From Alloyangia pacifica (lineage in GTDB: Bacteria; Pseudomonadota; Alphaproteobacteria; Rhodobacterales; Rhodobacteraceae), in NCBI RefSeq assembly GCF_020524285.1, contig NZ_JAIVKX010000004.1, forward strand, positions 62,001-126,000: DNA of 64,000 nt, written 5' to 3'. A program made the position numbers and the translations under genes. Shown here piece by piece: positions 18,499-27,798 of the stretch; the stretch's first letter is position 1; the number at the start of each line of letters is the position of its first letter. Below the pieces are notes generated by a model. It saw nothing but the letters and a program-made list of their open reading frames with translations. It did no database searches and was not told where the DNA came from.

Positions 18499-19032
18499 AT
18501 GCGTATCGCCCCCCTGCTCGCCGTGATGGCCACCATCGCCCTGCCCGCCCTCGCCCTACCCGGCAAAGCCTCCGAGGCGACGGTTTTCCAGTCGATCGAC
18601 GGCGGCACGCTGGATCTCGAAAGCTGGCGCGGCGGCCCGGTGCTGGTGGTCAACACCGCCTCGCGCTGCGGCTTCGCCCCGCAGTTCGACGGGCTGCAGG
18701 ATCTCTATGACCGTTACCGCGCCCGCGGACTGGTGGTGATGGCGGTGCCGTCCAACGATTTCAAGCAGGAGCTGGGCAGCGAGGCCGAGGTCAAGGACTA
18801 CTGCGAGATCAACTTCGATCTCGACATGCCGATGACCACGATCACCCATGTGGTCGGCGAAGAGGCGCACCCGTTCTTCCGGGGGCTGGCCGAGGACGAG
18901 GGCTATGCGCCCTCGTGGAATTTCAACAAGGTGCTGATCGGTCCCGAGGGCGAGTTCGTCGCGGGTTGGGGCAGCACGACGCTGCCCCTCTCCGATCCGA
19001 TCACCTCGGAAATCGAGCCGCTGCTCAATTAA
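18499..19032 (+). CDS. Exported glutathione peroxidase (cysteine type)
   Basis: 177 residues. A signal peptide (MRIAPLLAVMATIALPALALPG, about 22 residues) precedes a GPx thioredoxin fold. NTASRCGFA carries the peroxidatic Cys at residue 57 and WNFNKVLIG carries the conserved Trp/Asn. The usual GPx glutamine is not obvious in this alignment by eye. Export makes it a periplasmic hydroperoxide reductase, probably thiol-dependent. AAGGAG precedes the ATG. Its TAA shares bases with the stop of the convergent ydcH gene. Confidence 0.88.
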   Translation: MRIAPLLAVMATIALPALALPGKASEATVFQSIDGGTLDLESWRGGPVLVVNTASRCGFAPQFDGLQDLYDRYRARGLVVMAVPSNDFKQELGSEAEVKDYCEINFDLDMPMTTITHVVGEEAHPFFRGLAEDEGYAPSWNFNKVLIGPEGEFVAGWGSTTLPLSDPITSEIEPLLN

Positions 19033-19286
19033 CCCTCGACGCCCTCGGCGTCGGCGGTCAGCAGCGCGTAGATCTCATCTTTCAGCGCAGCGCGCTTCTT
19101 GCGCAGGTCGGCCTCGGCGAGCCCCTCCATCGGGGTGAGCCCGCTCTCGGCACCATTCACCTCGCGGTTCACCTCGTAGTAGCGCTCGGCGAGCGTGGCG
19201 AAATGGCCGCCCTGCTGCTTCAGCTCGGAGATGCGAACGGCGAACTGCGGGAACTCTTCGGCGAGCGTGTGCGGAACGTGGGACAT
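19029..19286 (-). CDS. YdcH/DUF465-family small coiled-coil protein
   Basis: 85 residues, mostly alpha-helical and charged. The motif FAVRISELKQQGGHFATLAERYYEVNREV is shared with YdcH (DUF465) proteins of unknown function. The C-terminal LRKKRAALKDEIYALL is the typical end helix. The ATG at 19286 has GGAGGC upstream. The stop overlaps that of the convergent glutathione peroxidase. Confidence 0.8.
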   Translation of the reverse strand: MSHVPHTLAEEFPQFAVRISELKQQGGHFATLAERYYEVNREVNGAESGLTPMEGLAEADLRKKRAALKDEIYALLTADAEGVEG

Positions 19287-19399
19287 GGGCCTATGCCTCC
19301 TTTTCTTGTCTTCCCCAAGTCTTGTCATGGCCAGGGCCGTCCCACCTTGATGCGGATCAACATGCCCCGAAGTCATGCGACCGATCTGCAGGGGGCACG

Positions 19400-20113
19400 C
19401 TACTGGCGGGCCCTGCGCCAGCCGGCGCTGCGCGCCTGGGCTTCAGAGCAGAACCAACGCTCTCCCTTCCCTTCGTCGATCCGGGTCGGCCCGTAGTGCT
19501 TCTGCCCCGGCATGTGGTAAATGGGCGTCCCCTTCGAGGAGATATTGCCCTTGATGACGCACCCCTGCGGTGCCTCGGACAAGGCGGCGGCATTGGCGGC
19601 CCGGCGGGTCTCGGCGCGGAACTCGGCGGGGCGCTGCACCTTGGTGCCATGCACCCCGACGCCGCGCACGGCGGCGCGTTTCTCGTCGAGGTCATAGTCG
19701 AGCGAGTAGGTGCGATAGGCGAAGGCGAGCCCGTCGGAGACCAGCGCACGGCCCATGTCATCGCCGTCCACCGCGCAACGCGCGACGGCGCGGCCATAGC
19801 GGTCGGTGTCGAGCCGCTCGCAGCGGGCACGGCGGCCCTCGTAACGGGCGCGGACCTCGGAGGTGACCCAGGCGCCGCAGGCCCAGTTCCCGGACCCGTT
19901 GCCGCCGCAGGTCTGGCCCTGCTCGGGCGCATCGACGCCGAACAGGCGCACGCGGACGTCGCCCACGTCGAAGGTATCGCCGTCGATCACCCGGACCGCG
20001 CCGGAGAAATCCGGCTGCGCCGACGCCGCGCCGGCGACGAGGCTGACCCAGGGTGACGCTAGGGAAACGATGGTGAATGAAACGCTTACAAAGCGTGAAC
20101 AAATGCTGATCAT
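19400..20113 (-). CDS. Exported thermonuclease (staphylococcal-nuclease fold)
   Basis: 237 residues. A signal peptide (SFTIVSLASPWVSLVAGAASA) is followed by an SNase fold: RVIDGDTFDVG, RVRLFGVDAPEQGQ (first catalytic Arg and the Glu) and TDRYGRAVARC (second catalytic Arg). The last ~45 residues carry CVIKGNISSKGTPIYHMPG and WFCSEAQARSAGWRRA, an excalibur/sunset-like module with two cysteines. It is expected to be a Ca2+-dependent periplasmic or extracellular nuclease. An alternative ATG at 20134 would only lengthen the pre-signal region. Confidence 0.88.
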   Translation of the reverse strand: MISICSRFVSVSFTIVSLASPWVSLVAGAASAQPDFSGAVRVIDGDTFDVGDVRVRLFGVDAPEQGQTCGGNGSGNWACGAWVTSEVRARYEGRRARCERLDTDRYGRAVARCAVDGDDMGRALVSDGLAFAYRTYSLDYDLDEKRAAVRGVGVHGTKVQRPAEFRAETRRAANAAALSEAPQGCVIKGNISSKGTPIYHMPGQKHYGPTRIDEGKGERWFCSEAQARSAGWRRARQ

Positions 20114-20201
20114 CCGGCCAATCTCGCCGCGCAACGTGGCGAGGACAAGGCGGCCCGATCAGTCTCCCTAAGGGCGTGTGCCGCAGGACACGACGCGCGG
20201 A

Positions 20202-20399
20202 TCAGGCGTCGAGCATTCCCAGCAGGCGGTTCTGCGGCAGGCGCGACACCTCCATGCCCCGCGCGGTGCGGCGCAGCTGGTAGCCGTAGCCCTTCATGCG
20301 GAAGCGCCACTCGGTCTCGGACAACGACTTGCCGCGCTCGGCGAGCAGGAAGGCACGGACATCATCGAGCGACTCGGTCAATGTGTTGTTGGCAAACAT
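20202..20399 (-). CDS. Small conserved-looking protein, 65 residues, unknown
   Basis: A compact, charged 65-residue protein (SLDDVRAFLLAERGKSLSE, then WRFRMKGYGYQLRRTARG) with no signal or membrane segment. The balanced composition and clean isolation between two genes argue for a real gene. I do not recognise its family. The second half is strongly basic and aromatic, which could suit nucleic-acid binding (inference). The ribosome-binding site is poor. Confidence 0.55.
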   Translation of the reverse strand: MFANNTLTESLDDVRAFLLAERGKSLSETEWRFRMKGYGYQLRRTARGMEVSRLPQNRLLGMLDA

Positions 20400-20536
20400 G
20401 GTTACATACCCGGTTAAACTGTTTCATTGAGGGAAACTCTTGACCGGGAATGCGGCGCAAATGCGATGCGAACGCGGATTTTTCGTGAACCGGAAACGCT
20501 GTGTTTCCAAGGCACGCGGCGGGCCGCCCTGCCCGC

Positions 20537-21454
20537 TCAGAACTTCGTGTCGGGCCCCGAGGGCGTCACCCGGCGTTTCAGCATCGCCTCGCGCAGGGTG
20601 ATAAAGAGCACCGAGCCGATGATCACCAGCCCGCCACCGACCACGAAGGGGTCGACCGGCTCGGCAAAGAACAGCGCGCCGATGGCCACCGACCAGACCA
20701 GTTGCAGGAAGGTCACCGGCTGGGTGACCGTCACCGGCGCACTCGCGAAGGCCAGCACCATGGCGTAATGCCCGCCGGTGGCAAAGGTGGCCGTGGCCAT
20801 GAGGATCGCGAGGTCGCTCCAGCTCGGCCAGACCCAGACTGCGAGCGCAAAGGGAAAGAGCCCCAGCGTCACCGAGATCGACAGCAGCGCCAGCGCGATG
20901 GAGGGCGAAAGCTCGTCGGTGATGATCTTCGCGATGAGGTAGGAGATGGCGAACATCAACGAGGTGGCGAGCATGGCGAAATGCCCGGGATCGAGCTCGC
21001 GGAACCCCGGCCGCAGGATCAGCAGCGCGCCGCCGAGCGCCGCGACGATGGCGAGGATGCGGCGCACCGCAAGCCGCTCGCCGAGCACGAGCACCGCCAG
21101 CACCGTCACGTAGATCGGCGTCAGGTAGTTCATCGCCGTGACCTCGGCCAGCGGGATGCGCGTCATGGCGAAGAACCAGCAGATCACCCCCAGCGTCTGC
21201 GCACCGCCGCGCAGGGCCGAGAGGCGCCACTGGCGCCCTGTCATCCGAAGATCACGCAGCGACTTCCACATGGGGATCAGGAAGACGAGCCCGAGCAGGT
21301 AGCGCAGGAAGGCCGATTCCGCCGCCGGCACCCGGCCGTGCAGCAGTTTGACCGTCACCGTCACCCCCACGAAGCAGAGCCCCGTGAGCACCATGAAAAG
21401 GATGCCCCGGACCGGGTTTGCCTGCGTCGTGCGGATCGTGCTCGTCGTACTCAT
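20537..21454 (-). CDS. DMT-superfamily transporter (EamA domains)
   Basis: 305 residues with about ten hydrophobic helices in two EamA repeats. The first includes LRGGAQTLGVICWFFAMTRIPLAEVTAMNYLTP cut short by loops, the second FLQLVWSVAIGALFFAEPVDP. DMT/EamA proteins export amino acids, nucleosides or other small metabolites; the substrate is not predictable. The lysE gene lies 45 bp upstream on the same strand, so joint expression of two exporters is possible. The ATG at 21454 is chosen at the start of the family-like N-terminus. Confidence 0.85.
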   Translation of the reverse strand: MSTTSTIRTTQANPVRGILFMVLTGLCFVGVTVTVKLLHGRVPAAESAFLRYLLGLVFLIPMWKSLRDLRMTGRQWRLSALRGGAQTLGVICWFFAMTRIPLAEVTAMNYLTPIYVTVLAVLVLGERLAVRRILAIVAALGGALLILRPGFRELDPGHFAMLATSLMFAISYLIAKIITDELSPSIALALLSISVTLGLFPFALAVWVWPSWSDLAILMATATFATGGHYAMVLAFASAPVTVTQPVTFLQLVWSVAIGALFFAEPVDPFVVGGGLVIIGSVLFITLREAMLKRRVTPSGPDTKF

Positions 21455-21499
21455 GGCGATGTTGGTAGCGCGCCCTGCGCCAAGCGCAAGGGGCCGCAC

Positions 21500-22099
21500 T
21501 CACCCCAGCAGCAGTTTCACCGCGATGAGCCACATGGTCAGACCGATCACCAGGTCGAGCACGCGCCAGGCCACGGGCCTCGCAAAGACCGGCGCCAGCA
21601 GCCGCGCGCCGAAGCCGAGCGCGAAGAAGAAGAGCAAGGAAGCCGTCACCGCGCCGAGCCCGAAGTGCAGACGGCTGTCGTATTGCGCCGAGATGGCGCC
21701 GAGCAGCATCACCGTGTCGAGGTAGACATGCGGGTTGAGCCAGGTCAGCGCCAGGCAGGTCAGCAGCACGCGGCGGAGCGATCCATGCCCCGGCGCAGCC
21801 TCTGCCCGCAACGCCCCGCCGCCGCGCAGGGCCGCACGCAGCGTACGCGCGCCGTACCAAGTCAGGAAGCACGCACCGAGCCAGCGCATGGCCGTCTCGA
21901 GCCCCGGCAGATGTGTCGCCAGCATTCCGAAGCCCGCCACCCCGGCCGCGATCAGCACCGCATCCGACAGCGCGCAGACCAGCACCACCGGCAGCACGTG
22001 CTCGCGCCGCAGCCCCTGCCGCAGCACAAAGGCGTTCTGCGCGCCGATGGCCACGATCAGCGAAAGCCCGAGGGCAAATCCCGCCGCTGCTGCCTGCAT
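21500..22099 (-). CDS. lysE: LysE/ArgO-family basic amino acid exporter
   Basis: 199 residues with six predicted helices. The N-terminal GLSLIVAIGAQNAFVLRQGLRREHV is the LysE/ArgO signature, and LTWLNPHVYLDTVMLLGA is the conserved central motif. It exports L-lysine or L-arginine. GGAGA precedes the ATG at 22099. It diverges from an ArgP-type LysR regulator, the classic arrangement in which the regulator senses intracellular Lys/Arg and activates the exporter. Confidence 0.9.
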   Translation of the reverse strand: MQAAAAGFALGLSLIVAIGAQNAFVLRQGLRREHVLPVVLVCALSDAVLIAAGVAGFGMLATHLPGLETAMRWLGACFLTWYGARTLRAALRGGGALRAEAAPGHGSLRRVLLTCLALTWLNPHVYLDTVMLLGAISAQYDSRLHFGLGAVTASLLFFFALGFGARLLAPVFARPVAWRVLDLVIGLTMWLIAVKLLLG

Positions 22100-22203
22100 G
22101 TGCCTGTCTCCGTTCATCTTATGTATCTTGTTCGGAGCACCGGCTATCACGCGGCAAGCAGGACAGGCTAGTTAAACAAATTCATTCTGATTAAGCTTAG
22201 CTA

Positions 22204-23094
22204 ATGCAGTATGATCCTTCCCAGTTGGCCGCACTCGAAGCGGTGCTGCGCCTCGGCAGCTTCGATGCCGCGGCGCGTGACCTGTCGGTGACGCCCTCGG
22301 CCATCTCGCAGCGCATCAAGGCGCTTGAGGATCGGGCCGGCGCCGCGCTGGTCATTCGCGCCACCCCCTGCACCGCCACCCCCGCCGGTGCGCGGCTGGC
22401 GCGCCACGCCTCGGAGGTTGCGCTGCTCGAGGCGGCGCTGGCGCGCGACCTGGGGCACGACCTCGGGCATATTGCGGGGAAAGCGGCGCGGCTGCGGCTG
22501 GCGGTGAATGCCGACAGCCTCGGCACCTGGTTCCTGCCCGCGCTGGTCGGGCACGACCTGCTGTTCGACATCGTGGTGGACGATCAGGCCTTCTCGGCGG
22601 ACTGGCTGCGGCGGGGCGAGGTCTCGGCGGCGATCTGCGACCACGCGCGCCCGGTGCAGGGCTGCGATGCGGTGCCGTTGGGGCGGATGCGCTACGTGGC
22701 GACCTGCGCGCCGGGATTCCGCGACCGCTACTTTGCCGAAGGCGTCACCGCGGAGTCGCTTGCCCGCGCACCGCTGCTGCAATTCGACGGCAAGGATGCG
22801 CTGCAGCACCAGTGGCTGCGCCGGGTGACCGGCGGAGCGCTGCTGCCGCCCGCCCATCGCCTGCCCTCGACGCAGGGCTTCGTCGAGGCCGCGCGGCTGG
22901 GGCTGGGCTGGGGGCTGAACCCGGAAATCCTCGCCGCGCCGCTGCTGGCCTCGGGCGAGTTGGTGGCGATGCGGCCGGACGAGCCCGAGGACATTTCGCT
23001 GAGCTGGCAGGTCAACCGGCTGGTCGCCCCGGCCCTGGCGCCGCTCACCCGCGCGGTTCGGGCGCAGGCGCGTCAGGCCTTGCTGCCGCCCTGA
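22204..23094 (+). CDS. argP: ArgP/LysG-type LysR regulator of the lysine/arginine exporter
   Basis: 296 residues. The N-terminal winged helix-turn-helix (LAALEAVLRLGSFDAAARDL ... SAISQRIKALE) is followed by an effector-binding domain. The SAISQRIKALE and FDAAA motifs match the ArgP/LysG subgroup. It is divergent from lysE over 104 bp, where AT-rich TTAA-containing sequence likely holds the operator. The start codon overlaps a TTAGCTAA palindrome and lacks a clear ribosome-binding site. The 3' end overlaps the convergent MFS gene by 22 bp. Confidence 0.88.
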   Translation: MQYDPSQLAALEAVLRLGSFDAAARDLSVTPSAISQRIKALEDRAGAALVIRATPCTATPAGARLARHASEVALLEAALARDLGHDLGHIAGKAARLRLAVNADSLGTWFLPALVGHDLLFDIVVDDQAFSADWLRRGEVSAAICDHARPVQGCDAVPLGRMRYVATCAPGFRDRYFAEGVTAESLARAPLLQFDGKDALQHQWLRRVTGGALLPPAHRLPSTQGFVEAARLGLGWGLNPEILAAPLLASGELVAMRPDEPEDISLSWQVNRLVAPALAPLTRAVRAQARQALLPP

Positions 23095-24344
23095 TCCTTC
23101 TCGACCTCGCGCAGGCCGATCGCGATGACGCCGCCGATCAGGCTGAGCACCGCGAAGCCCGCCAGAGCCGCCACGGGCCCGACGATGGCCAGCGCGCCGC
23201 CAAGCGCGCCGGTGAGCAGCAGCAGCCCGCCGATCAGCGTGTTGGCCAGCGCCGCGTAGCTGGCGCGGCCCTCCTCGGGAGCCATGTCCACGAGGTAGGT
23301 CGAGCGGCCCTGTCGCACCCCCTGCCAGGAAATCAGCAGCGCGAAGAGCAGCAGCGGCGTCACCCAGATCGGGCCGGTCCAGCCGAGCAGCGCCGCCGCC
23401 ACCGCCAGCGCCATGGCGCCCGCCCCTGCAAAGCCCGAGAGCATCAGCACCCGGCGCGACGAGCGGTCCGCCAGCCTGCCCCAGACCCAGCTCGACACGA
23501 AGCCGGCCAGCGCCGAGGCCAGTACCATCGCCCCGAGCTTCTGCAGCGCGCCGCCGCTGTCCTCGAGCAGCACCAGGTACGGCGGCGCCAGCGAGGTGAC
23601 GGTGAGCGCACCGCGGCAGGCGATGAAGCGGCGGAACTGCGGGTCTTTCCGCAGCGGCGAAAGGTCGATGGGATCGGCGTCCGCCTCGGTCTCGCTGTCC
23701 TGCTCCTCCAGTGTCGAAAACAGCGCCGCCGCCCCGAGCCAGAGCGCGGCCGCGAGGCCGATGGCGGCGGCGATGGGCGGCACGTCCTGCAGGTATCCCG
23801 AAAGCAGCAGCAGCGCGAAGACCAGAACGCCAGCCGAGGCCACCGAGCCCGCGGTGCCGGTGATCGAGCCGCGCCGGGTCTTCGAGACGGTCTTGCCCAG
23901 CACGTCCTTGTAGCTGACCGAGGCGGCGGCGCGCGACAGCGCCAGCACCGCCAGCAGCGCGCAGAGCGCGAGCCCCGCCGCCATGCCCTGCAGCGTCAGC
24001 GCCACGGCGACCATGCCCGCCGCGGCCAGCCCCTGGCCGACCGATCCCGCCACCCAGATCCACTTGCGCTGGCGGCTGCGGCGCACCACGCCGGCCAGCA
24101 GCAGCTGCGGCAGCAGCGCGCCGGCCTCGCGGATCGGCACCAGCAGCCCGGTGATCGCCGCAGGCGCGCCGAGCGCCTGTGCCAGCCACGTCAGCACCAG
24201 TTTGGGATTGAGCAGCCCGTCGGCGAGCTTGGTCATCGACAGCGATCCCACGTGGCGCAGCCCGTTGCGGGCCTCGGACCTGGGCGCGCCATCGTCGCCT
24301 TCGGTCAGCGTGTCGTAGATCCGTGTCTCGTCGAGATGTGTCAT
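23073..24344 (-). CDS. MFS-type transporter
   Basis: 423 residues with about 10-12 hydrophobic helices. A loop motif GRLADRSSRRVLML matches the MFS A-like motif between helices. The central cytoplasmic loop is acidic (EEQDSETEADADPID). The N-terminal ~30 residues are hydrophilic. Substrate unknown. The 3' end overlaps argP; a DNA glycosylase gene lies upstream on the same strand 91 bp away. Confidence 0.82.
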   Translation of the reverse strand: MTHLDETRIYDTLTEGDDGAPRSEARNGLRHVGSLSMTKLADGLLNPKLVLTWLAQALGAPAAITGLLVPIREAGALLPQLLLAGVVRRSRQRKWIWVAGSVGQGLAAAGMVAVALTLQGMAAGLALCALLAVLALSRAAASVSYKDVLGKTVSKTRRGSITGTAGSVASAGVLVFALLLLSGYLQDVPPIAAAIGLAAALWLGAAALFSTLEEQDSETEADADPIDLSPLRKDPQFRRFIACRGALTVTSLAPPYLVLLEDSGGALQKLGAMVLASALAGFVSSWVWGRLADRSSRRVLMLSGFAGAGAMALAVAAALLGWTGPIWVTPLLLFALLISWQGVRQGRSTYLVDMAPEEGRASYAALANTLIGGLLLLTGALGGALAIVGPVAALAGFAVLSLIGGVIAIGLREVEKDQGGSKA

Positions 24345-24435
24345 ATGCCTGCCGCTGCTGTTCCGCCGGTGGGTCCGGCAAAGGAACGCTCCGGCCTCTC
24401 GGCGGGTTCCCGCGCAGCGGTCAACATGTGCGGTC

Positions 24436-25104
24436 TCAGCCGATGCTGCGCGCCAGAACCCGGCTGATGGTCGTATAGGGCAAACCGCTTTCCGCGGCCC
24501 AGCTGTTGAACGCCCCTTGCACCGCGGCCAGCGCCTTGCGCGAGGTCGGCGGCTTGTCGATCACCCCCTCGGCGATCAGCCGCCCGACGACGTCGCGGCT
24601 CAGCACGTAGCCGTCCTTGCCCATGGCGCGCAGCATATAGGCCCCGGTATTGCCCCCCAGCCGCGAGCCGCTGCGCTTGAGCCAGTCCAGCAGGCCGTCG
24701 AACTCTGCCACCGGCCAATCGGCGATCCTGCGCGCAAAGCTGCCCGCCTCGGCGGCGACCTCGGTGACGAAGACGGCATTGTCGCGGATCGCCGCCAGCT
24801 TCGGGCCCGAGCGGATCACCCGGGTGTCCGACAGCAGCGCGTCGAAGGCATCGTCCTCGATCATCGCGACGCGGGCCGGATCGAAACCCTGGAAGGCCGC
24901 CTCGATGCCGGGCCACTTGCTGTCGACGACGCGCCAGCTGATCCCGGCCTGGAAGAGTCCCCGCGCCATGGCCGCAAGGAAGCGCGCATCGGGCTGGGCG
25001 GCGATCTCCTCGGGGCTGAGCGGCGCGGGAATGTCCGCCAGCGCCGCAGCCTGCCCGCCGTGGCGCTCTGAAGCGATGGCGAGGATCTCGTCGAATGTGC
25101 GCAT
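24436..25104 (-). CDS. DNA-3-methyladenine glycosylase I-family protein
   Basis: 222 residues with the methyladenine glycosylase I (Tag-like) fold: MARGLFQAGISWRVVDSKWPGIEAAFQGF cut by loops, then NAVFVTEVAAEAG and SWAAESGLPY. The strict Tag zinc cysteines are not evident, so it may be a divergent member acting on alkylated purines rather than classical Tag. GGAGG precedes the ATG at 25104. It diverges from the GntR gene. Confidence 0.75.
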   Translation of the reverse strand: MRTFDEILAIASERHGGQAAALADIPAPLSPEEIAAQPDARFLAAMARGLFQAGISWRVVDSKWPGIEAAFQGFDPARVAMIEDDAFDALLSDTRVIRSGPKLAAIRDNAVFVTEVAAEAGSFARRIADWPVAEFDGLLDWLKRSGSRLGGNTGAYMLRAMGKDGYVLSRDVVGRLIAEGVIDKPPTSRKALAAVQGAFNSWAAESGLPYTTISRVLARSIG

Positions 25105-25235
25105 GGGCTGTCCCTCCGTGGCTGCGGCCATGGTGGCGCAACCACAGGCATTTGCAAAGCGCCGGGGCGGCGGTTGAGCTTGCGCGGGGGACGTGCAACC
25201 TTGCGGCCTTGAAAGATCGAAGCCGGGGACAGGAC

Positions 25236-25946
25236 ATGCCTTCGAAGGCCGTGCCGAAGAACAGGTCGGAACTCATCTGCGCGGCGCTGCGCTCGGCGAT
25301 CCTTGAACGCGCGCTGCTGCCGGGGATGAAACTGCCCGAGGACTCGCTGGGCGAGCGTTTCGGCGCCAGCCGCACGATCATCCGCCAGGCGCTGGAACGG
25401 CTCGCGGCGGAAGGGCTGGTCGAGCTGCGCCACAACCGCGGCGCGGCGGTGGCCTCCCCCAGCCTCGAGGAAGCGCGCGATCTCTTCGAGCTGCGCACCC
25501 AGACCGAGGAGCTGGTGATCGCCCGCCTCGCCGCCGGGCTGACCGAGGCGCAGGCCGAGCGGCTCGAGGCGCATATCGATCGCGAGGAAGCCGCCGTCGG
25601 CGGGCCCGAACCGCAGTCGATCCGGCTCGCGACGGAGTTTCACATCCTGCTGGGCGAGCTCACCGGCAGCCCGGTGCTGATGCGCTATGTCAACGAGTTG
25701 AGCTACCGCTGCGCTCTGACACTGTCGCAGTTCTCGCGTCCGCATTCCACCGCCTGCGGCATCCAGGAACACCGCGATATCCTCGACGCCCTGCGCAAGG
25801 GCGACGTGGCGCTGGCGAAGACCTGCGCGCGCAACCACCTCGAACAGGTCTCGGCCCGCGCGCAGTTCCAGGAAGGCGGCAAGAGCGCCTTTTCCTATCT
25901 CGACGCGCTCGAACCCTACGCCATGGATGTGCGCGACAAGGGCTGA
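25236..25946 (+). CDS. GntR/FCD-family transcription regulator
   Basis: 236 residues. The N-terminal winged HTH (LPEDSLGERFGASRTIIRQALERLAAEGLVE, shown here only by its ends) is followed by an FCD ligand-binding domain with the metal-type histidines in FHILLGEL and CGIQEHRDILDAL. Its location beside an ABC importer and an amidohydrolase suggests that it controls that catabolic operon, with the imported compound or a product as ligand (inference). Confidence 0.88.
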   Translation: MPSKAVPKNRSELICAALRSAILERALLPGMKLPEDSLGERFGASRTIIRQALERLAAEGLVELRHNRGAAVASPSLEEARDLFELRTQTEELVIARLAAGLTEAQAERLEAHIDREEAAVGGPEPQSIRLATEFHILLGELTGSPVLMRYVNELSYRCALTLSQFSRPHSTACGIQEHRDILDALRKGDVALAKTCARNHLEQVSARAQFQEGGKSAFSYLDALEPYAMDVRDKG

Positions 25947-25952
25947 GGCGCG

Positions 25953-26387
25953 CTACGCCTCGATGCCGCGCGCGGTCAGGATGCGTTCGGCGCTGTCGTT
26001 CCAGACATCCATCTTCACGATCTTGCCGCCCTGCACCACGAAACGGTCGACGTAGCGGTTGCCTTCGAAGGGCGTGCCGTCGGGCCATGCGCCGTAGAGG
26101 TAACCGGTGGAGTAGACCACCGTGCCCTCGGCCCCCTGCGCCACGTCGAACTGGCGCATGTCCTTCTTCACCCAGGCGTAGCGCATGGCGTTGAAGCCCG
26201 AGGGGCCCGACGGGTGATGGTAGACCCGCCCGCCGGTGAAGGTGATCACCACCCCCTCCGCCATGTAGGTCGCGGCGCGCGCGGGGTCGGGCACCATCGA
26301 CGCCTCGAGATAATCGTGCACGATCTGCGCCTCGGGCGGCAGCGCGGCGTAGTCGAGGGCGAGGACGTCGTTCGTTTCGGCGGTCAT
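25953..26387 (-). CDS. NTF2/SnoaL-like small enzyme-fold protein
   Basis: 144 residues. A cone-shaped alpha+beta NTF2-like fold is suggested by HDYLEASMVPDPARAATYM, TFTGGRVYHHP and EGNRYVDRFVVQGGKIVKMDVW. Such proteins are isomerases, dehydratases or ligand binders; no specific activity is assignable. AAAGGA precedes the ATG. It converges with gntR (6-bp gap) and diverges from the ABC operon, so it probably belongs to the same catabolic locus. Confidence 0.78.
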   Translation of the reverse strand: MTAETNDVLALDYAALPPEAQIVHDYLEASMVPDPARAATYMAEGVVITFTGGRVYHHPSGPSGFNAMRYAWVKKDMRQFDVAQGAEGTVVYSTGYLYGAWPDGTPFEGNRYVDRFVVQGGKIVKMDVWNDSAERILTARGIEA

Positions 26388-26556
26388 CAAGTGTCCTTTC
26401 GGTCGGTTGCTGATTCGACTTTGGCACACTGCGGACCGGAGGGAACCCGCTCGCAATAATTTCATACAAAAATTGCATGCAATTTGCCCGAACCTTGTGC
26501 AGACCGCCCGCTGATGGCGTTTTTTCGGTGGTTTCCGGGCGCCCGACTTTGACAGC

Positions 26557-26576
26557 AGGCCGGTTCGACCCGGCCT
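26557..26576 (+). promoter_or_regulatory. Hairpin in the leader of the ABC importer operon
   Basis: AGGCCGG and CCGGCCT pair around a TTCGAC loop about 45 nt before the start of the binding-protein gene. It has no T-run and no neighbouring D or anticodon arm, so it is neither a convincing terminator nor a tRNA T-arm. It may be a leader structure. Confidence 0.35.
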
Positions 26577-26621
26577 TATGAGGACACCAACAGGACCCTC
26601 ATTGCTGGAGAGAGACAGAAA

Positions 26622-27791
26622 ATGCCCATCCAACCGACCTTCACCCGCCGCGCGCTCATGGCCGGTGCCGCCGCGCTGTCGTTGCTCGCCGCCGCCCCCG
26701 CCAGCGCCGAAGAGCCGATCAAGCTCGGCCTCGTCGCCGCGCTGAGCGGCCAGTCCGCCAAGTCCGGCGAGGCGATCACCCGCGGCATCGAGCTGGCGCT
26801 CGACAAGATCAACGGTGCCGGCGGCGTGCTCGGCCGTTCGCTCGAACTGGTCAGCCGCGACGACGAGAGCAACCCGGGCAAGGGCCTCGTCGCCGCGCGC
26901 GAGCTGGTGCAGCGCGAAGAGGTGGCGGCGCTGATCGGCGGACTCGACACACCCGTGTCCATGGCCATCGTGCCCTACATGAACGACGCCAAGGTGCCCT
27001 TCGTCGGCCCCTGGGCCGCGGGCACGCCGATCACCATGAACGGCGCCGAGGAGAACTACGTGTTCCGCGTCTCGGCGGTGGATGAATACGTCGACGAGGC
27101 GATCACCGAGTACCTGGTGACCAAGTACGGCGCCGAGAGGCCTGGGATGATCCTGATCAACAACCCCTGGGGCGAGTCGAACGAGGCCGGGCTGACCAAG
27201 GCGCTGGCCAAGCGCGGCATGGAGCACGCCGGCATCGAGAAGTTCGAGAACAACGACGTCGACGTGGTGCCGCAGCTCACCCGCCTCAAGGAGAACGGCG
27301 CCGACAGCCTCTTCCTCGTCGCCAACGTCGCCCCCTCGGCGCAGGTGGTCAAATCGCTCGATCGCATGGGCTGGGACGTGCCGATCGCCTCGCACTGGGG
27401 CCCGGCGGGCGGGCGCTTCACCGAACTGGCAGGCGCCAGCGGCGAGAAGGTGCACTTCATCCAGACTTTCCTCTTCACCGATGCGGCGCACCCGCTCTTT
27501 GCCGCGCTGCAGGAAAAGTACCCCGAGATCGAGACCCTCGCCGACGTGACCCCGGCCACCGGCATCGCCAACGCCTATGACGCGACGCTGCTGCTGGCCG
27601 CCGCGATCGAGAAAGCCGGCTCGACCGAGGGCCCGGCGATCCGAGAGGCCATGTACCAGATCAGCGGCGTCGAAGGGGTCATCAAGACCTACGACATGCC
27701 CTTCACCCCCGAAGATCAGGATGCGCTCGGGCCGGAGGATTACGTCTTCTCGCAATTCGTCGAGGGCGAGATCGTCCCGCTGATGGACTGA
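26622..27791 (+). CDS. Branched-chain-type ABC importer, periplasmic binding protein (LivJ-like)
   Basis: 389 residues. A signal peptide with a twin-arginine-like TRRALMAGAAALSLLAAAPASA start is followed by a type I periplasmic fold (IKLGLVAALSGQSAKSGEA, GLDTPVSMAIVPYMND, NAYDATLLLAAAIEKAG). It captures a solute for the downstream permeases. The LivJ family binds amino acids but also amides, urea and aromatic acids. The adjoining amidohydrolase makes a nitrogenous ring or amide substrate plausible (inference). GGAGAG precedes the ATG. Confidence 0.9.
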   Translation: MPIQPTFTRRALMAGAAALSLLAAAPASAEEPIKLGLVAALSGQSAKSGEAITRGIELALDKINGAGGVLGRSLELVSRDDESNPGKGLVAARELVQREEVAALIGGLDTPVSMAIVPYMNDAKVPFVGPWAAGTPITMNGAEENYVFRVSAVDEYVDEAITEYLVTKYGAERPGMILINNPWGESNEAGLTKALAKRGMEHAGIEKFENNDVDVVPQLTRLKENGADSLFLVANVAPSAQVVKSLDRMGWDVPIASHWGPAGGRFTELAGASGEKVHFIQTFLFTDAAHPLFAALQEKYPEIETLADVTPATGIANAYDATLLLAAAIEKAGSTEGPAIREAMYQISGVEGVIKTYDMPFTPEDQDALGPEDYVFSQFVEGEIVPLMD

Positions 27792-27798
27792 CCTCTTC

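Noticed and set aside
26557-26576. GGTTCGA-containing hairpin as a tRNA T-arm
   Set aside because: No acceptor, D or anticodon arm can be built around it; only the hairpin remains.
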